Assembly: GCA_013285965.1 (NCBI GenBank)
Contig: JABDGQ010000005.1
Span: 62,687 to 101,781, forward strand
Source: Chlamydiota bacterium
GTDB lineage: Bacteria > Chlamydiota > Chlamydiia > Chlamydiales > Parachlamydiaceae
Reading direction: 5' to 3'
DNA length: 39,095 nt
Shown: positions 21,735 through 29,788 of the stretch, in pieces
How positions within the stretch are numbered: the first letter of the stretch is position 1
Layout: every line of letters begins with the position of its first letter
Translations under genes and position numbers: made by a program
Notes under the pieces: model-generated
The model's database searches: none
What the model was told of the DNA's origin: nothing
The model's input: the letters and a program-made list of their open reading frames with translations, nothing else

Positions 21735-22496
21735 ATGAAGTGGATTAGCCTAGGCCTACTTTTGATTGGTTCTACGAATTTTATATGTGCTCAATCTAAC
21801 GAAAGTATTTTAAATCAAAATAATCACGTTATAAGTTTTGAAGAATATCCTACCATCGATGCTGGGTACTATCCAGGTAAATTAAATATGGAAGCCTGGC
21901 GGTTGGGCTTTTATGCTTTTAATTATGCACCTGAATTAATCCCCCTTTTTGCTGATCTTAAAAAGAACTTCAATATCCAATGTGCTGTCGAAACTGGTAC
22001 TTTCCGAGGTGGAACAACAGTAGCCTTTTCATTACTTTTTGATGAGGTGTATACAATTGAAATAAATGAAGATACATATGTGGATTCGAAAAAACGTTTA
22101 GATGAATTCTCCAATACACAATGTTTATTTGGTAGTTCAGAAAAAGTTATCAGCGAGCTTTTGCCATCTTTGCAAGATAAGCGCACTCTTTTTTATCTTG
22201 ATGCGCATTGGAATGCGCACTGGCCTTTATTACTAGAATTAGAAGAAATAGGCAAAACACATAAAGACAATTGTATTGTGGTAATCGATGATTTTAAAGT
22301 ACCTGGTAGATGGGATATTGGTTATGATTATTATGCAACAAGCGACAAAATAAATGAGTGTTCGTTTGAATATATACATTCAACTTTGAAGAATGTCTTT
22401 TCTGCATATTCGGTATATTACATAATTCCTAAAAACAAAGTTTCTCGTGCTAAAGTTGTGATCGTTCCACAAGCTTGGCTAAATTCAGCTAATTAA
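21735..22496 (+). CDS. Class I SAM-dependent methyltransferase with signal peptide
   Basis: A protein of 253 residues. AVETGTFRGGTT (84-95) is the glycine-rich SAM motif I, YTIEINEDTY supplies the acidic strand-2 residue, and LFYLDAHWNAHW (153-164) and IVVIDDFKVPGRW match the Methyltransf_24/TylF/cephalosporin-hydroxylase-like group, which methylates sugars or small molecules. The first 19 residues (KWISLGLLLIGSTNFICA, then QS) are a textbook signal peptide, and AGGAGA precedes the ATG, so this start is sound. A SAM enzyme outside the cytosol would need SAM from a host or another source. It is divergent from the fucosyltransferase-like gene across 190 bp of AT-rich DNA. Confidence 0.78.
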   Translation: MKWISLGLLLIGSTNFICAQSNESILNQNNHVISFEEYPTIDAGYYPGKLNMEAWRLGFYAFNYAPELIPLFADLKKNFNIQCAVETGTFRGGTTVAFSLLFDEVYTIEINEDTYVDSKKRLDEFSNTQCLFGSSEKVISELLPSLQDKRTLFYLDAHWNAHWPLLLELEEIGKTHKDNCIVVIDDFKVPGRWDIGYDYYATSDKINECSFEYIHSTLKNVFSAYSVYYIIPKNKVSRAKVVIVPQAWLNSAN

Positions 22497-22506
22497 AGTT
22501 TATGGT

Positions 22507-22539
22507 CGGATAACCTGAGTTTCAAAACTCAGGTTACCG
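22507..22539. terminator. Bidirectional terminator hairpin between convergent genes
   Basis: A perfect 12-bp inverted repeat, TAACCTGAGTTT (22511-22522) and AAACTCAGGTTA (22525-22536), is separated by only CA, with a further CGG/CCG pair outside. It lies in the 59-bp gap between two convergent genes. There is no long T-run, so termination efficiency is uncertain. Confidence 0.75.
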
Positions 22540-22555
22540 TCTTAACATACAAATA

Positions 22556-24622
22556 TTAGATCAATTTTTGGTTTTCTAGACTTTTTTGTAAAACAAAAGT
22601 TGGCCCAAGGAGTTCTGCTTTCTTTTTTGCCTTAGTTTTAATTTTGTCTACTAATACCCAATCGATCTGTTTTGAGGTATGTACATATTCCTCTAGTCCT
22701 TTGGCACGAGAAAAAGAGGTGAAAATTTTATAGAGTTTTTTCCCTATTAAGACCCCAAGCGCTCCTTTAGCACTTGCCCAACCACAATTGCCAACCTTTT
22801 GATCTTTTTGCTTAAATCCACCCAAATATGGCAAGTTTAAATCGGTAATCATTTTATTAAAAGTTGCTGCACTAGAGTCTATTGTCCCAGTACCATATAT
22901 TGTCGTCAATTTTTTGATGAAATCTACCGTGATTTCTTCTGGAAGTTTGTAGATTTCTGCGGCATTATCTTTGCCACCCATACCTCTATTAAAGATCACT
23001 AATTTACCTTGAAAAACAACCATAGAAATCCAATGACCTTCGATTCCCGCTAGAATTACGCAAGGCTTTCCTAATCTGGCCCTAGTGAGAATTTCATCAC
23101 TATCGATTAAAGGATAGGAGCGCTCCAATGATTCTAAGATTACTTGCTGTTCTTTTTTAGAGATCATGCTCTCATCAATAAGATCGCTACTCTCAAAAAA
23201 ACTAGTCCCATATTCAGAGAGCATTTGCATAATATAGGAATCTCTACAACCTTCTAACCTCAAATTGTGTGATTTTCCTTTTTTATCCTTTAATATCGAA
23301 AAACCCCCTACTCCCCATATATGTGCTAGAAATATTCTTTTGCAACCTTCTATGGCATATTCCTGGTCTGCCCCAAGATTTAATAACATTTCTTCTAACG
23401 CTGGTTTTTTGTTGAACATTGCGAATATAAGAGGGGATAGTCCCTGATGGTTATACACATTGACCTCTTGATCTCCTAATTTATAAACTAAATCAACCAT
23501 TTTAGCCTCTTCGCTCTCTTTTACTGCCCAAAAAAGAGGTGATTCACCATTCTGGTCACGATGATTTATCTCAGCAGTGCCACCCCATAATTTGACAAGC
23601 TCAAAGTTATTTTTTTTTATGGCCCACATGTATGGTGATACCCCTCTTACATCACATTGATGCGTATCAGCACCTAATGCTAGCAGTGCTTTAATCAAAG
23701 GAGGTTTATCTACATCGATAGCCTTAATTAAAGGAGTTCGGCCATTAAACAATCCATTAATTTGAAAATTTTGTTCTATGTTTCCGTAGATTTTAAAAAA
23801 GCCCAAAAGGAACTGAGGTGGTATCCTATATTGCCGACATATTTCTTCAATTTTTGGTTTTATTATTGAAGCGTATATGCTAAAGTTCACATTTTCATGT
23901 ACAAATTCATTTTGCTTTAGTAAAGGGCATTCATTGCATGTAAACCTTTCACATTTTGGAAGTGCTCCTAAATGTTCTAATTGTCTACAACCACTACAAT
24001 CGACTTCTTCACACATGGGAAAAGCTTGAAGTTTTTTAATATTGGATGAATTAATTTTTAAGTGCTTTAGGTTAGAACAGGTACTTAAAAAGCTCTCGAT
24101 CTCCTCTACATTCCAGCCATCAAGAGCATCTTGACAGTCTAGATATGTTAAATAAGATGCCATTTCCCGTACTTCTTGTGGATTTAAGGAAAGCTCTTTG
24201 ATGGGGATTTGGTCTCGATTTATGATGTACGCTAGCACATAAGCTTGTGCATGAGGGGGTAACATTAAGCGGATTTGTGAAAGATCTTGAGGTAACTTGA
24301 GTTGATTGATATTTAAACTTAGAGAGATCATTTTAATTGATGCTGCCGTGATCGTATCAAGTAGTCGTAAACGTTCAATATCAGCTGTCGGCAAACCTGG
24401 CTTGTTTAGCAAATAAACAGATTTTTGTAGTTCCAGTAATGAGTAAGTGTCGCGACTGTCCAGTTGACTTACATTTGACATTAGAAATTCTTGCAAAGAG
24501 ATGATTTTTTTTATTGTATCGGTATCGATGGTGGAATTGACAGTGCGACTGCTATTTACTAAATAATCTAGGAAATTTTTTGATAAATACTTAAGTTGAT
24601 TGTGGAAGTCTAATGAAATCAT
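22556..24622 (-). CDS. LRR/ankyrin protein with C-terminal CE-clan cysteine-protease-like domain, effector candidate
   Basis: A large protein of 688 residues without a signal peptide. Residues about 160-245 carry LRR-like repeats (CSNLKHLKINSSNIKKLQ, CEEVDCSGCRQLEHLG). Residues about 290-430 are ankyrin repeats (NGRTPLIKAI, ALLALGADTHQCDVRG, NGESPLFWAVK, GLSPLIFAMF, MLLNLGADQEYA). Near the C-terminus, GHW (His530), VIFNRG (Asn545), Gln608 and GNCGWASAKG (Cys613) give the His-Asn/Asp-Gln-x4-Cys order and spacing of CE-clan proteases (Ulp1, YopJ, ChlaDub relatives). Such enzymes cleave or modify ubiquitin-like proteins or acetylate host proteins. Repeat domains would select the target. Chlamydiae deliver such proteins by type III secretion, and a T3SS locus lies 2.5 kb away. 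Domain calls rest on motifs only. The protease assignment is the least certain part. Confidence 0.72.
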   Translation of the reverse strand: MISLDFHNQLKYLSKNFLDYLVNSSRTVNSTIDTDTIKKIISLQEFLMSNVSQLDSRDTYSLLELQKSVYLLNKPGLPTADIERLRLLDTITAASIKMISLSLNINQLKLPQDLSQIRLMLPPHAQAYVLAYIINRDQIPIKELSLNPQEVREMASYLTYLDCQDALDGWNVEEIESFLSTCSNLKHLKINSSNIKKLQAFPMCEEVDCSGCRQLEHLGALPKCERFTCNECPLLKQNEFVHENVNFSIYASIIKPKIEEICRQYRIPPQFLLGFFKIYGNIEQNFQINGLFNGRTPLIKAIDVDKPPLIKALLALGADTHQCDVRGVSPYMWAIKKNNFELVKLWGGTAEINHRDQNGESPLFWAVKESEEAKMVDLVYKLGDQEVNVYNHQGLSPLIFAMFNKKPALEEMLLNLGADQEYAIEGCKRIFLAHIWGVGGFSILKDKKGKSHNLRLEGCRDSYIMQMLSEYGTSFFESSDLIDESMISKKEQQVILESLERSYPLIDSDEILTRARLGKPCVILAGIEGHWISMVVFQGKLVIFNRGMGGKDNAAEIYKLPEEITVDFIKKLTTIYGTGTIDSSAATFNKMITDLNLPYLGGFKQKDQKVGNCGWASAKGALGVLIGKKLYKIFTSFSRAKGLEEYVHTSKQIDWVLVDKIKTKAKKKAELLGPTFVLQKSLENQKLI

Positions 24623-24655
24623 ATAAACCCCTATAAATTTTAAAGCCTCTAAGAT

Positions 24656-25399
24656 TTAGGCAAGCTCTTGCGCTTTATCACTGCGTTTTAAAACACTATC
24701 TTGAATACTCAAACCTTTTGCCGCCAATTGTGGATGATTATTCACCCAACTTAAACATTTTTTGCCAAGACGCATGGGTGCATTTACCCTCTGCCCAGCA
24801 TATACAAAAGGAGTTGCAATGGTGTGGGCACGTATATATCTCTGAAGCTTTTTAAATAAAATAGTGTTTGAAAATTCAGATTGCTCTTTAATCACATGCA
24901 CAACGTTGTGCTCGTCTAAAAACAAGTGTGGAAAAGAGAATTGAATTCCCCACTGAATAGTATCCAACCCAAAAACCATAGAATGAAACTTATGGCTATT
25001 GTTTGAATAAGTAAAACGGTGATCTTGTAATTGTATAGCTGGTCGACAAAGACGTATTAACTGCTGTTTATCATTAATCGCCACCTGATAAAGCGCTGCG
25101 CAGTTATTAGTCCATACCGCTGAAAAATATGTTGCCAAATGAGTATTTTTTGATAAATGACCTTGTTGCAATGCTTTTATATATTCACTATAAACTTCTA
25201 AAAAAGATTTTTTGCTAATCACACCACTATTGATGGGCATTAAACCGCTAATGCGAAAAATCCAAAAGTCATCTAAAAAAGTCAACAAATCTGCCATTTC
25301 ATCAGTATCAAGCAATACGGCAATTTTTTGCCATTGGGAAGCTTGAAGAGCTGGTCCGATAGTAGCTCTTTGCGGAACAATTGCAACATCATCAAGCAT
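24656..25399 (-). CDS. Hypothetical protein translationally coupled to lspA
   Basis: A soluble protein of 247 residues with no signal peptide or membrane segment. I recognise no domain. Its ATG lies inside the end of lspA (8-bp overlap), so translation is probably coupled and the gene belongs to the nrdR-dksA-lspA operon. The middle region (HKFHSMVFGLDTIQWGIQ) and a basic C-terminus (RLGKKCLSWVNNHPQ) are the only notable stretches. It is probably a lineage-conserved chlamydial protein. Confidence 0.65.
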   Translation of the reverse strand: MLDDVAIVPQRATIGPALQASQWQKIAVLLDTDEMADLLTFLDDFWIFRISGLMPINSGVISKKSFLEVYSEYIKALQQGHLSKNTHLATYFSAVWTNNCAALYQVAINDKQQLIRLCRPAIQLQDHRFTYSNNSHKFHSMVFGLDTIQWGIQFSFPHLFLDEHNVVHVIKEQSEFSNTILFKKLQRYIRAHTIATPFVYAGQRVNAPMRLGKKCLSWVNNHPQLAAKGLSIQDSVLKRSDKAQELA

Positions 25400-25934
25400 T
25401 ATTTACAATCCTGTTACGCCAAGATAAACAAAAAATAGCAAACACTCCCAATGTGATGGCACTGTCCGCCACGTTAAAGACTGGAAAATCATAACCCCAA
25501 AGTACTACATGAAACATATCAATAACGTGACCATAAAGAAAAAAATCGAGAATATTGCCCATTGCGCCAGCGATAATCATTGTCATGGGAATTCTGAAGA
25601 GCGTATCTATGTTAAAATAGAGCAAATAAATTGTGAGGATGGCAATCAAAACAATCCGTAAAGCAATTAATCCGTGTGGATAACTATTAAAAATACCCCA
25701 AGCAGCACCAGCATTGGTGGTGTAATTTATAGAAAATTCAACCCCCCCCCAATTTTCAAATATTCCAATACCGCCGTAAGGATAGTTATAAAATGCTGAA
25801 TCGATCAAAGGCAAGCGTTGCAAGACGAATTCTTTTGAAAGACGATCTAGTACAAATACTAACCACCCTATAACGATTAACGCAAAAGAAAATCTTGGCG
25901 TAGAAGTAATCTTTGGAACAGAAGAGCTAATCAT
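25392..25934 (-). CDS. lspA: Lipoprotein signal peptidase (signal peptidase II)
   Basis: An inner-membrane aspartyl protease that removes signal peptides from diacylated prolipoproteins. The 180 residues form four hydrophobic segments. The two catalytic aspartates lie in GNILDFFLYGHVIDMF and NVADSAI, and the conserved NAGAAWGIF stretch is present. The usual Arg after the first catalytic Asp (GNxxDR) is Phe here. Substrates in this window include the SctJ lipoprotein. The order nrdR-dksA-lspA agrees with what I recall for Chlamydia trachomatis. Confidence 0.93.
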   Translation of the reverse strand: MISSSVPKITSTPRFSFALIVIGWLVFVLDRLSKEFVLQRLPLIDSAFYNYPYGGIGIFENWGGVEFSINYTTNAGAAWGIFNSYPHGLIALRIVLIAILTIYLLYFNIDTLFRIPMTMIIAGAMGNILDFFLYGHVIDMFHVVLWGYDFPVFNVADSAITLGVFAIFCLSWRNRIVNNA

Positions 25935-25945
25935 GTGACCTTAAA

Positions 25946-26329
25946 TTATAAAAAACCCTTCTCGATTTTTTCTTGTGCTTCTAATTTTTCTTGGGCTTTT
26001 ACAGTCATCACAGCATAAGGTATAGCTTCTAAGCGCGCTAAGGGGATTTCTTCTTGAGTAATATCGCAAATGCCATAAGTATTGTTTTCAATTTTTTCCA
26101 AGGCTCGCTCTATTTGTCGCAATAGACTGTACTCTTTACTAGTTACTTCCAAGTTAATTGTGCGTCCAAAATCGTCAGTACCTTGATCAGCTTGATGTTG
26201 TGAATAACCTGTTGCTTCGTCTGGCGTCTTAACTTCATCAGTCGACCCCTTTAAAGAACGCATTAGCTGCCTACGCATTTCTTCCAAGCGCAATTTAAAG
26301 CGCTCAATATCGGATTTTTTTAATGCCAT
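25946..26329 (-). CDS. dksA: DksA/TraR-family regulator with degenerate zinc finger
   Basis: I take the ATG at 26329 (MALKKSDIERF) because GGGAG lies 6 bp ahead of it. An in-frame ATG at 26374 has no such site and would add 15 residues next to the nrdR stop. The product has 127 residues, close to the family norm. The N-terminal coiled-coil part (RFKLRLEEMRRQLMRSLKG) and the GTDDFGR region fit DksA, which binds the RNA polymerase secondary channel. The zinc-finger region keeps only one cysteine (YGICDITQEEIP), where DksA has four. Loss of cysteines is known in some DksA paralogs, so the fold may persist without zinc. Confidence 0.85.
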   Translation of the reverse strand: MALKKSDIERFKLRLEEMRRQLMRSLKGSTDEVKTPDEATGYSQHQADQGTDDFGRTINLEVTSKEYSLLRQIERALEKIENNTYGICDITQEEIPLARLEAIPYAVMTVKAQEKLEAQEKIEKGFL

Positions 26330-26381
26330 ATTCGACTCCCTATTCTTTAGCGTTTGCGGCCATAGTTTGGCCAAGAATGTT

Positions 26382-26867
26382 TTAACTAGGTTCCGGTACC
26401 TTTATCAACAATGTTTCATCATCACTGTGAATAATTTTAATGGCCTCTTCCAACTCGCCCAATTTCTGAAAACGCTTATAAACACAAGCAAATCGGATAT
26501 AGGCAACAGGATCACGTGCTTGCAATTCTTTCATGACCAACTCACCGATCCGCACAGTACTTACTTCTGTTAATTGAGACTGCATTAGTTCATCTGTTAT
26601 ACTAGAAGTAATTAATGCTACCTGATCACGACTAATTTTTGTATGACGACATGCAGCCTCTATGCCGTTAAATAATTTTTGCGCCTGAAATTCTTCACAC
26701 GTCCCATTTTTTTTCTTAACTTGAATGGTTAACTCAACCGTTTCAAATGTAGTAAAGCGACGTGCACAACGCAAACATTCTCGCCGTCTCCGAATTGCAT
26801 TTATATCGATAGCATCGCGCGAATCGGTGACTTTTAGACCATCATGTTGACAAAATGGGCATTTCAT
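26382..26867 (-). CDS. nrdR: Transcriptional repressor NrdR
   Basis: A nucleotide-sensing repressor of ribonucleotide reductase genes. The 161 residues contain an N-terminal zinc ribbon with Cys3, Cys6, Cys31 and Cys34 and the typical RDAIDINAIRRRRECLRC stretch, followed by an ATP-cone (FQAQKLFNGIEAAC, VAYIRFACVYKRF). It targets NrdR boxes upstream of nrd genes, none of which are in this window. It is the first gene of the run nrdR-dksA-lspA-hypothetical, each within about 50 bp or overlapping. The 286-bp gap upstream is AT-rich and divides it from the divergent sctJ. I cannot assign its promoters firmly. Confidence 0.95.
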   Translation of the reverse strand: MKCPFCQHDGLKVTDSRDAIDINAIRRRRECLRCARRFTTFETVELTIQVKKKNGTCEEFQAQKLFNGIEAACRHTKISRDQVALITSSITDELMQSQLTEVSTVRIGELVMKELQARDPVAYIRFACVYKRFQKLGELEEAIKIIHSDDETLLIKVPEPS

Positions 26868-27153
26868 CCATTAATTTCCTTATCGCAACAACTTTTTTTC
26901 GAAGCTTCTCATTGTAAGTAAAATCGATAAATTCATCAAGCGCTTTCAAAAATTTTTTAAAACTACAATTTTTATAGCTGCTGTAATCTAACTAAAAAAC
27001 TCTTTCTTTTTCAATCAAGCAACCAACCCTAGTTTTGCTAATTCCCAAAAAAGTTAATTAGCGCAAAACAAATTTAGTGGTAATAATATAGCCCAAAATT
27101 CGCCATTATGCTAGCATCCACAAACAGATTTGAAATACATATTTGAGTGATTT

Positions 27154-28170
27154 ATGCAAAAAAATATTGCCAATAAACAGACTTTTCTTCGTTCTTTATA
27201 TCCATTAGTTTTGCTCTTGTTAGCTTTGGTATGCAGCAGTTGCGAATCTAATCGGGTGATAGTAAATAAATTAGAAGAAAAAGATGCTAATGAAATTTTG
27301 GTATATCTTTCAGCTAATGGCATTTCGGCGACTAAAAGTGAGGCTGCTGGCGAGGGTGGAGGCGGCTCTAAAGTACAATTGTGGAATGTCAGTGTACCAG
27401 AATATAAAGCAAATGAAGCAATGGCTTTACTTAACCAGGTAGGTTTACCACGTAGACGTAGTCAAAATCTACTAGGGATATTTTCTTCATCAAGCTTAGT
27501 TCCTTCAGGCATGCAAGAAAAAGTGAAATATCAGGCAGGTTTAGGAGAACAGTTAGCGAGCATAATTCGCAAAATCGATGGTGTGCTTGATGCCGAAGTA
27601 CAAATCTCAGTGCCAGAAGAAGATCCTTTAAATCCTGGTTCCAATAAACAACCTGTTACAGCCGCTGTATTTGTGCAACATACTGGTATTTTAGATGACC
27701 CAAATTCACATTTAAGTAATCGCATTAAAAGCCTCGTCTCTGGAAGTGTGCCGGGGTTAGCGTATAATAATGTTACTGTAGTGGGAGATAGGGCCCGTGT
27801 CAATGAAGCACAATTCCGAACATTATCTGATTCAGATCGCAACTTAGTACAAGTATGGTCGTTGATGATTGCACAAGAATCGGTCGGTTTATTTCAAACA
27901 ATCTTTTTTTCTTTAATTACTTTGCTTGTGCTAGCGCTATTTATTTTAGCGCTCTTAATTTGGATGTGTTACCCACTATTTAAGCAGTTTGGAAGCGTTA
28001 AATCTTTTTTTAAACAACTTATTTCTTTTCAACCCATTACACTTGAAAATTTACAACAACAAGCGCAAAATTCAGACAAAGGTGAAGAGCATGACCAGAC
28101 CACACCTAATACAACTGAGTCTACTGAATCGAATTCACCAGAAGATAATAGCAATAAGGATGTGCCATAA
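27154..28170 (+). CDS. sctJ: Type III secretion inner-ring lipoprotein SctJ
   Basis: The YscJ/CdsJ/FliF-like lipoprotein that forms the periplasmic-facing inner ring of the injectisome basal body. The signal peptide ends at Cys30 (VCSSC), the likely lipidation site for LspA processing. The two RBM domains are visible: VNKLEEKDANEILVYLSANG through WNVSVPEYKANEAMALLNQ, then GLGEQLASIIRKIDGVLDAEV and VSVPEEDPLNPG-like sequence. A single membrane helix follows near residues 250-275 (LITLLVLALFILALLIW), and the acidic Ser/Glu/Asp/Asn-rich tail faces the cytosol, as in chlamydial CdsJ. It is the first gene of a six-gene block. No strong Shine-Dalgarno is seen. Confidence 0.93.
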   Translation: MQKNIANKQTFLRSLYPLVLLLLALVCSSCESNRVIVNKLEEKDANEILVYLSANGISATKSEAAGEGGGGSKVQLWNVSVPEYKANEAMALLNQVGLPRRRSQNLLGIFSSSSLVPSGMQEKVKYQAGLGEQLASIIRKIDGVLDAEVQISVPEEDPLNPGSNKQPVTAAVFVQHTGILDDPNSHLSNRIKSLVSGSVPGLAYNNVTVVGDRARVNEAQFRTLSDSDRNLVQVWSLMIAQESVGLFQTIFFSLITLLVLALFILALLIWMCYPLFKQFGSVKSFFKQLISFQPITLENLQQQAQNSDKGEEHDQTTPNTTESTESNSPEDNSNKDVP

Positions 28171-28193
28171 TCGCGCTGTACCAAAGGGTATAG

Positions 28194-29039
28194 ATGGATA
28201 AAAGAGGTTGGTTAATGTTGCGCGTGTTTATTAATCGTTATCACAACGCAGCACAAGAGCACTTGATTCAATTTTTAGATGCCAGTGAAAAAGGGTCATT
28301 TTTAGCGCAAGAGGTCACTTCTAGTGAATTATCACCTATGCTAACTCAAGCATCTACCTTACTGCAATCGATCCATTATTCATGGATAGAACCTTTATTG
28401 AGTTCTTTTCCAAATAATTTACAGTCTGTTATTTTAGGTAGTCTAAATTCTCATCAGTTAATTGGTTTACCACAAACAGATTATGTGCAGCCTGCACCAA
28501 TTGTTAAAACTTTTATCCACAATCAACTGTATTCTCTCCTTAAAGGTGATGAACATTTGGCTATTGAATATCTACCCATTACTAAAATCTCTCAATTAGT
28601 GAAATGGAATAAATCTAATTTGATAAAATTAATAGACTTTTTGGGACTTTACGACGCTGCTAGTGAGATTAGACATATTGTTAGTCGCGAACATTTGCAA
28701 AATTTATATGCTTGTCTGACACCACCGCAATTATATTACTTAAAGCAATGTTTGCATCAGAAAGAGCAATTAGTTACCCCAAAATTGGGTATTGACTTAG
28801 CAAAACAAGACAGCACATTGCTTAAGCGAATTTTACATCGTCGTGGCTTATTGAGATTAGGAAGGGCTTGTTGTGGCGAACATCCTGATTTTGTCTGGTA
28901 CATATCGCGTATTTTAGATACTGGGCGAGGCAATATTTTAATTAAAGAATATCAACAAGAGGCAATGCCAAAAGTCACTGATATTCTTCAACAACAAGTA
29001 ATAAATATCATTCAATTTTTTAATAGTGCACAAGTGTGA
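28194..29039 (+). CDS. SctK-like cytosolic T3SS component
   Basis: A soluble protein of 281 residues, lying between sctJ and sctL just where Chlamydia trachomatis has CT560, which has been proposed as an SctK equivalent. SctK proteins connect the sorting platform (SctQ, SctL) to the inner ring. The sequence is helical, with a distinctive ILHRRGLLRLGRACCGEH stretch near residue 215. A second ATG 21 bp in (28215) also has a good ribosome site (GAGG), so the true start may be there. The last codons overlap the GTG start of sctL. The name is by position and size; sequence support alone is weak. Confidence 0.7.
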   Translation: MDKRGWLMLRVFINRYHNAAQEHLIQFLDASEKGSFLAQEVTSSELSPMLTQASTLLQSIHYSWIEPLLSSFPNNLQSVILGSLNSHQLIGLPQTDYVQPAPIVKTFIHNQLYSLLKGDEHLAIEYLPITKISQLVKWNKSNLIKLIDFLGLYDAASEIRHIVSREHLQNLYACLTPPQLYYLKQCLHQKEQLVTPKLGIDLAKQDSTLLKRILHRRGLLRLGRACCGEHPDFVWYISRILDTGRGNILIKEYQQEAMPKVTDILQQQVINIIQFFNSAQV

Positions 29040-29686
29040 AAAGAAAATTATTTTCCTTGATTTCAGGGATCCAAGTTAGTCCAGTGCCAGGCAAAAAAAT
29101 TATTACTGCTCAAGAATTTTCTGAATTACAAAATTTAGATGAATTGCTCATCCTTATTAAACAAGAAGCAGAAGATTATCGTTTACAAGTCACTAAAGAA
29201 TGTGAAGAAATAAAAGAACAGGGTTACCGTCATGGTTATGAAGAAGGCTTTAATGCATGGAGCGAACAATTAGCAGCTTTTGAACAAAAACTACAAGATA
29301 TTTATCAAGAAACACAAAAGATGATTGTACCTTTAGCATTAAAAGCGGCCAAAAAAATTGTTGGTCGTGAAATTCAGCTTTCTGAAAATAGCATTGTTGA
29401 TATTGTATTAGCACAATTGCGTTCTGTTTCTCAACACAAAAAAATCATCATTTACGTTAATAAAAAAGAATTAGAAGTTTTAGAACAAAACAAATCACGC
29501 CTGCGCGAGCTTTTTGAAAATTTAGAAAGTCTGTCAATACGATCACGCGATGACATTGAAATGGGTGGTTGTGTGATTGAAACAGAAATTGGTATTATCA
29601 ATGCGCAACTTGAACAGCGCTGGAAAATGTTAGAAAAAGCTTTTGCCTCATTGATGAAAGAAAAACCTAAAACAACTCATGAATAA
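29036..29686 (+). CDS. sctL: Type III secretion ATPase stator/regulator SctL
   Basis: The FliH/YscL/CdsL homologue that holds the SctN ATPase and the sorting platform. The 216 residues show a basic start, an alanine- and glutamate-rich helix with heptads (KECEEIKEQGYRHGYEEGFNAW), the FliH-like ALKAAKKIVGREI segment, and a C-terminal domain with IRSRDDIEMGGCVIETEIG and IINAQLEQRW, which is the most conserved part. Translation starts at GTG, overlapping the previous stop by 3 bp, so coupling is likely. Confidence 0.92.
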   Translation: MKRKLFSLISGIQVSPVPGKKIITAQEFSELQNLDELLILIKQEAEDYRLQVTKECEEIKEQGYRHGYEEGFNAWSEQLAAFEQKLQDIYQETQKMIVPLALKAAKKIVGREIQLSENSIVDIVLAQLRSVSQHKKIIIYVNKKELEVLEQNKSRLRELFENLESLSIRSRDDIEMGGCVIETEIGIINAQLEQRWKMLEKAFASLMKEKPKTTHE

Positions 29687-29788
29687 ACTTTCTTATGCTC
29701 CCCTCTTTAAATTTATGAGATTTGACAGTTTTAGAGATTAGGCTAATGGAATTACAAAAAAAAGTTTAAGTATGATAAGGAAGACTGC

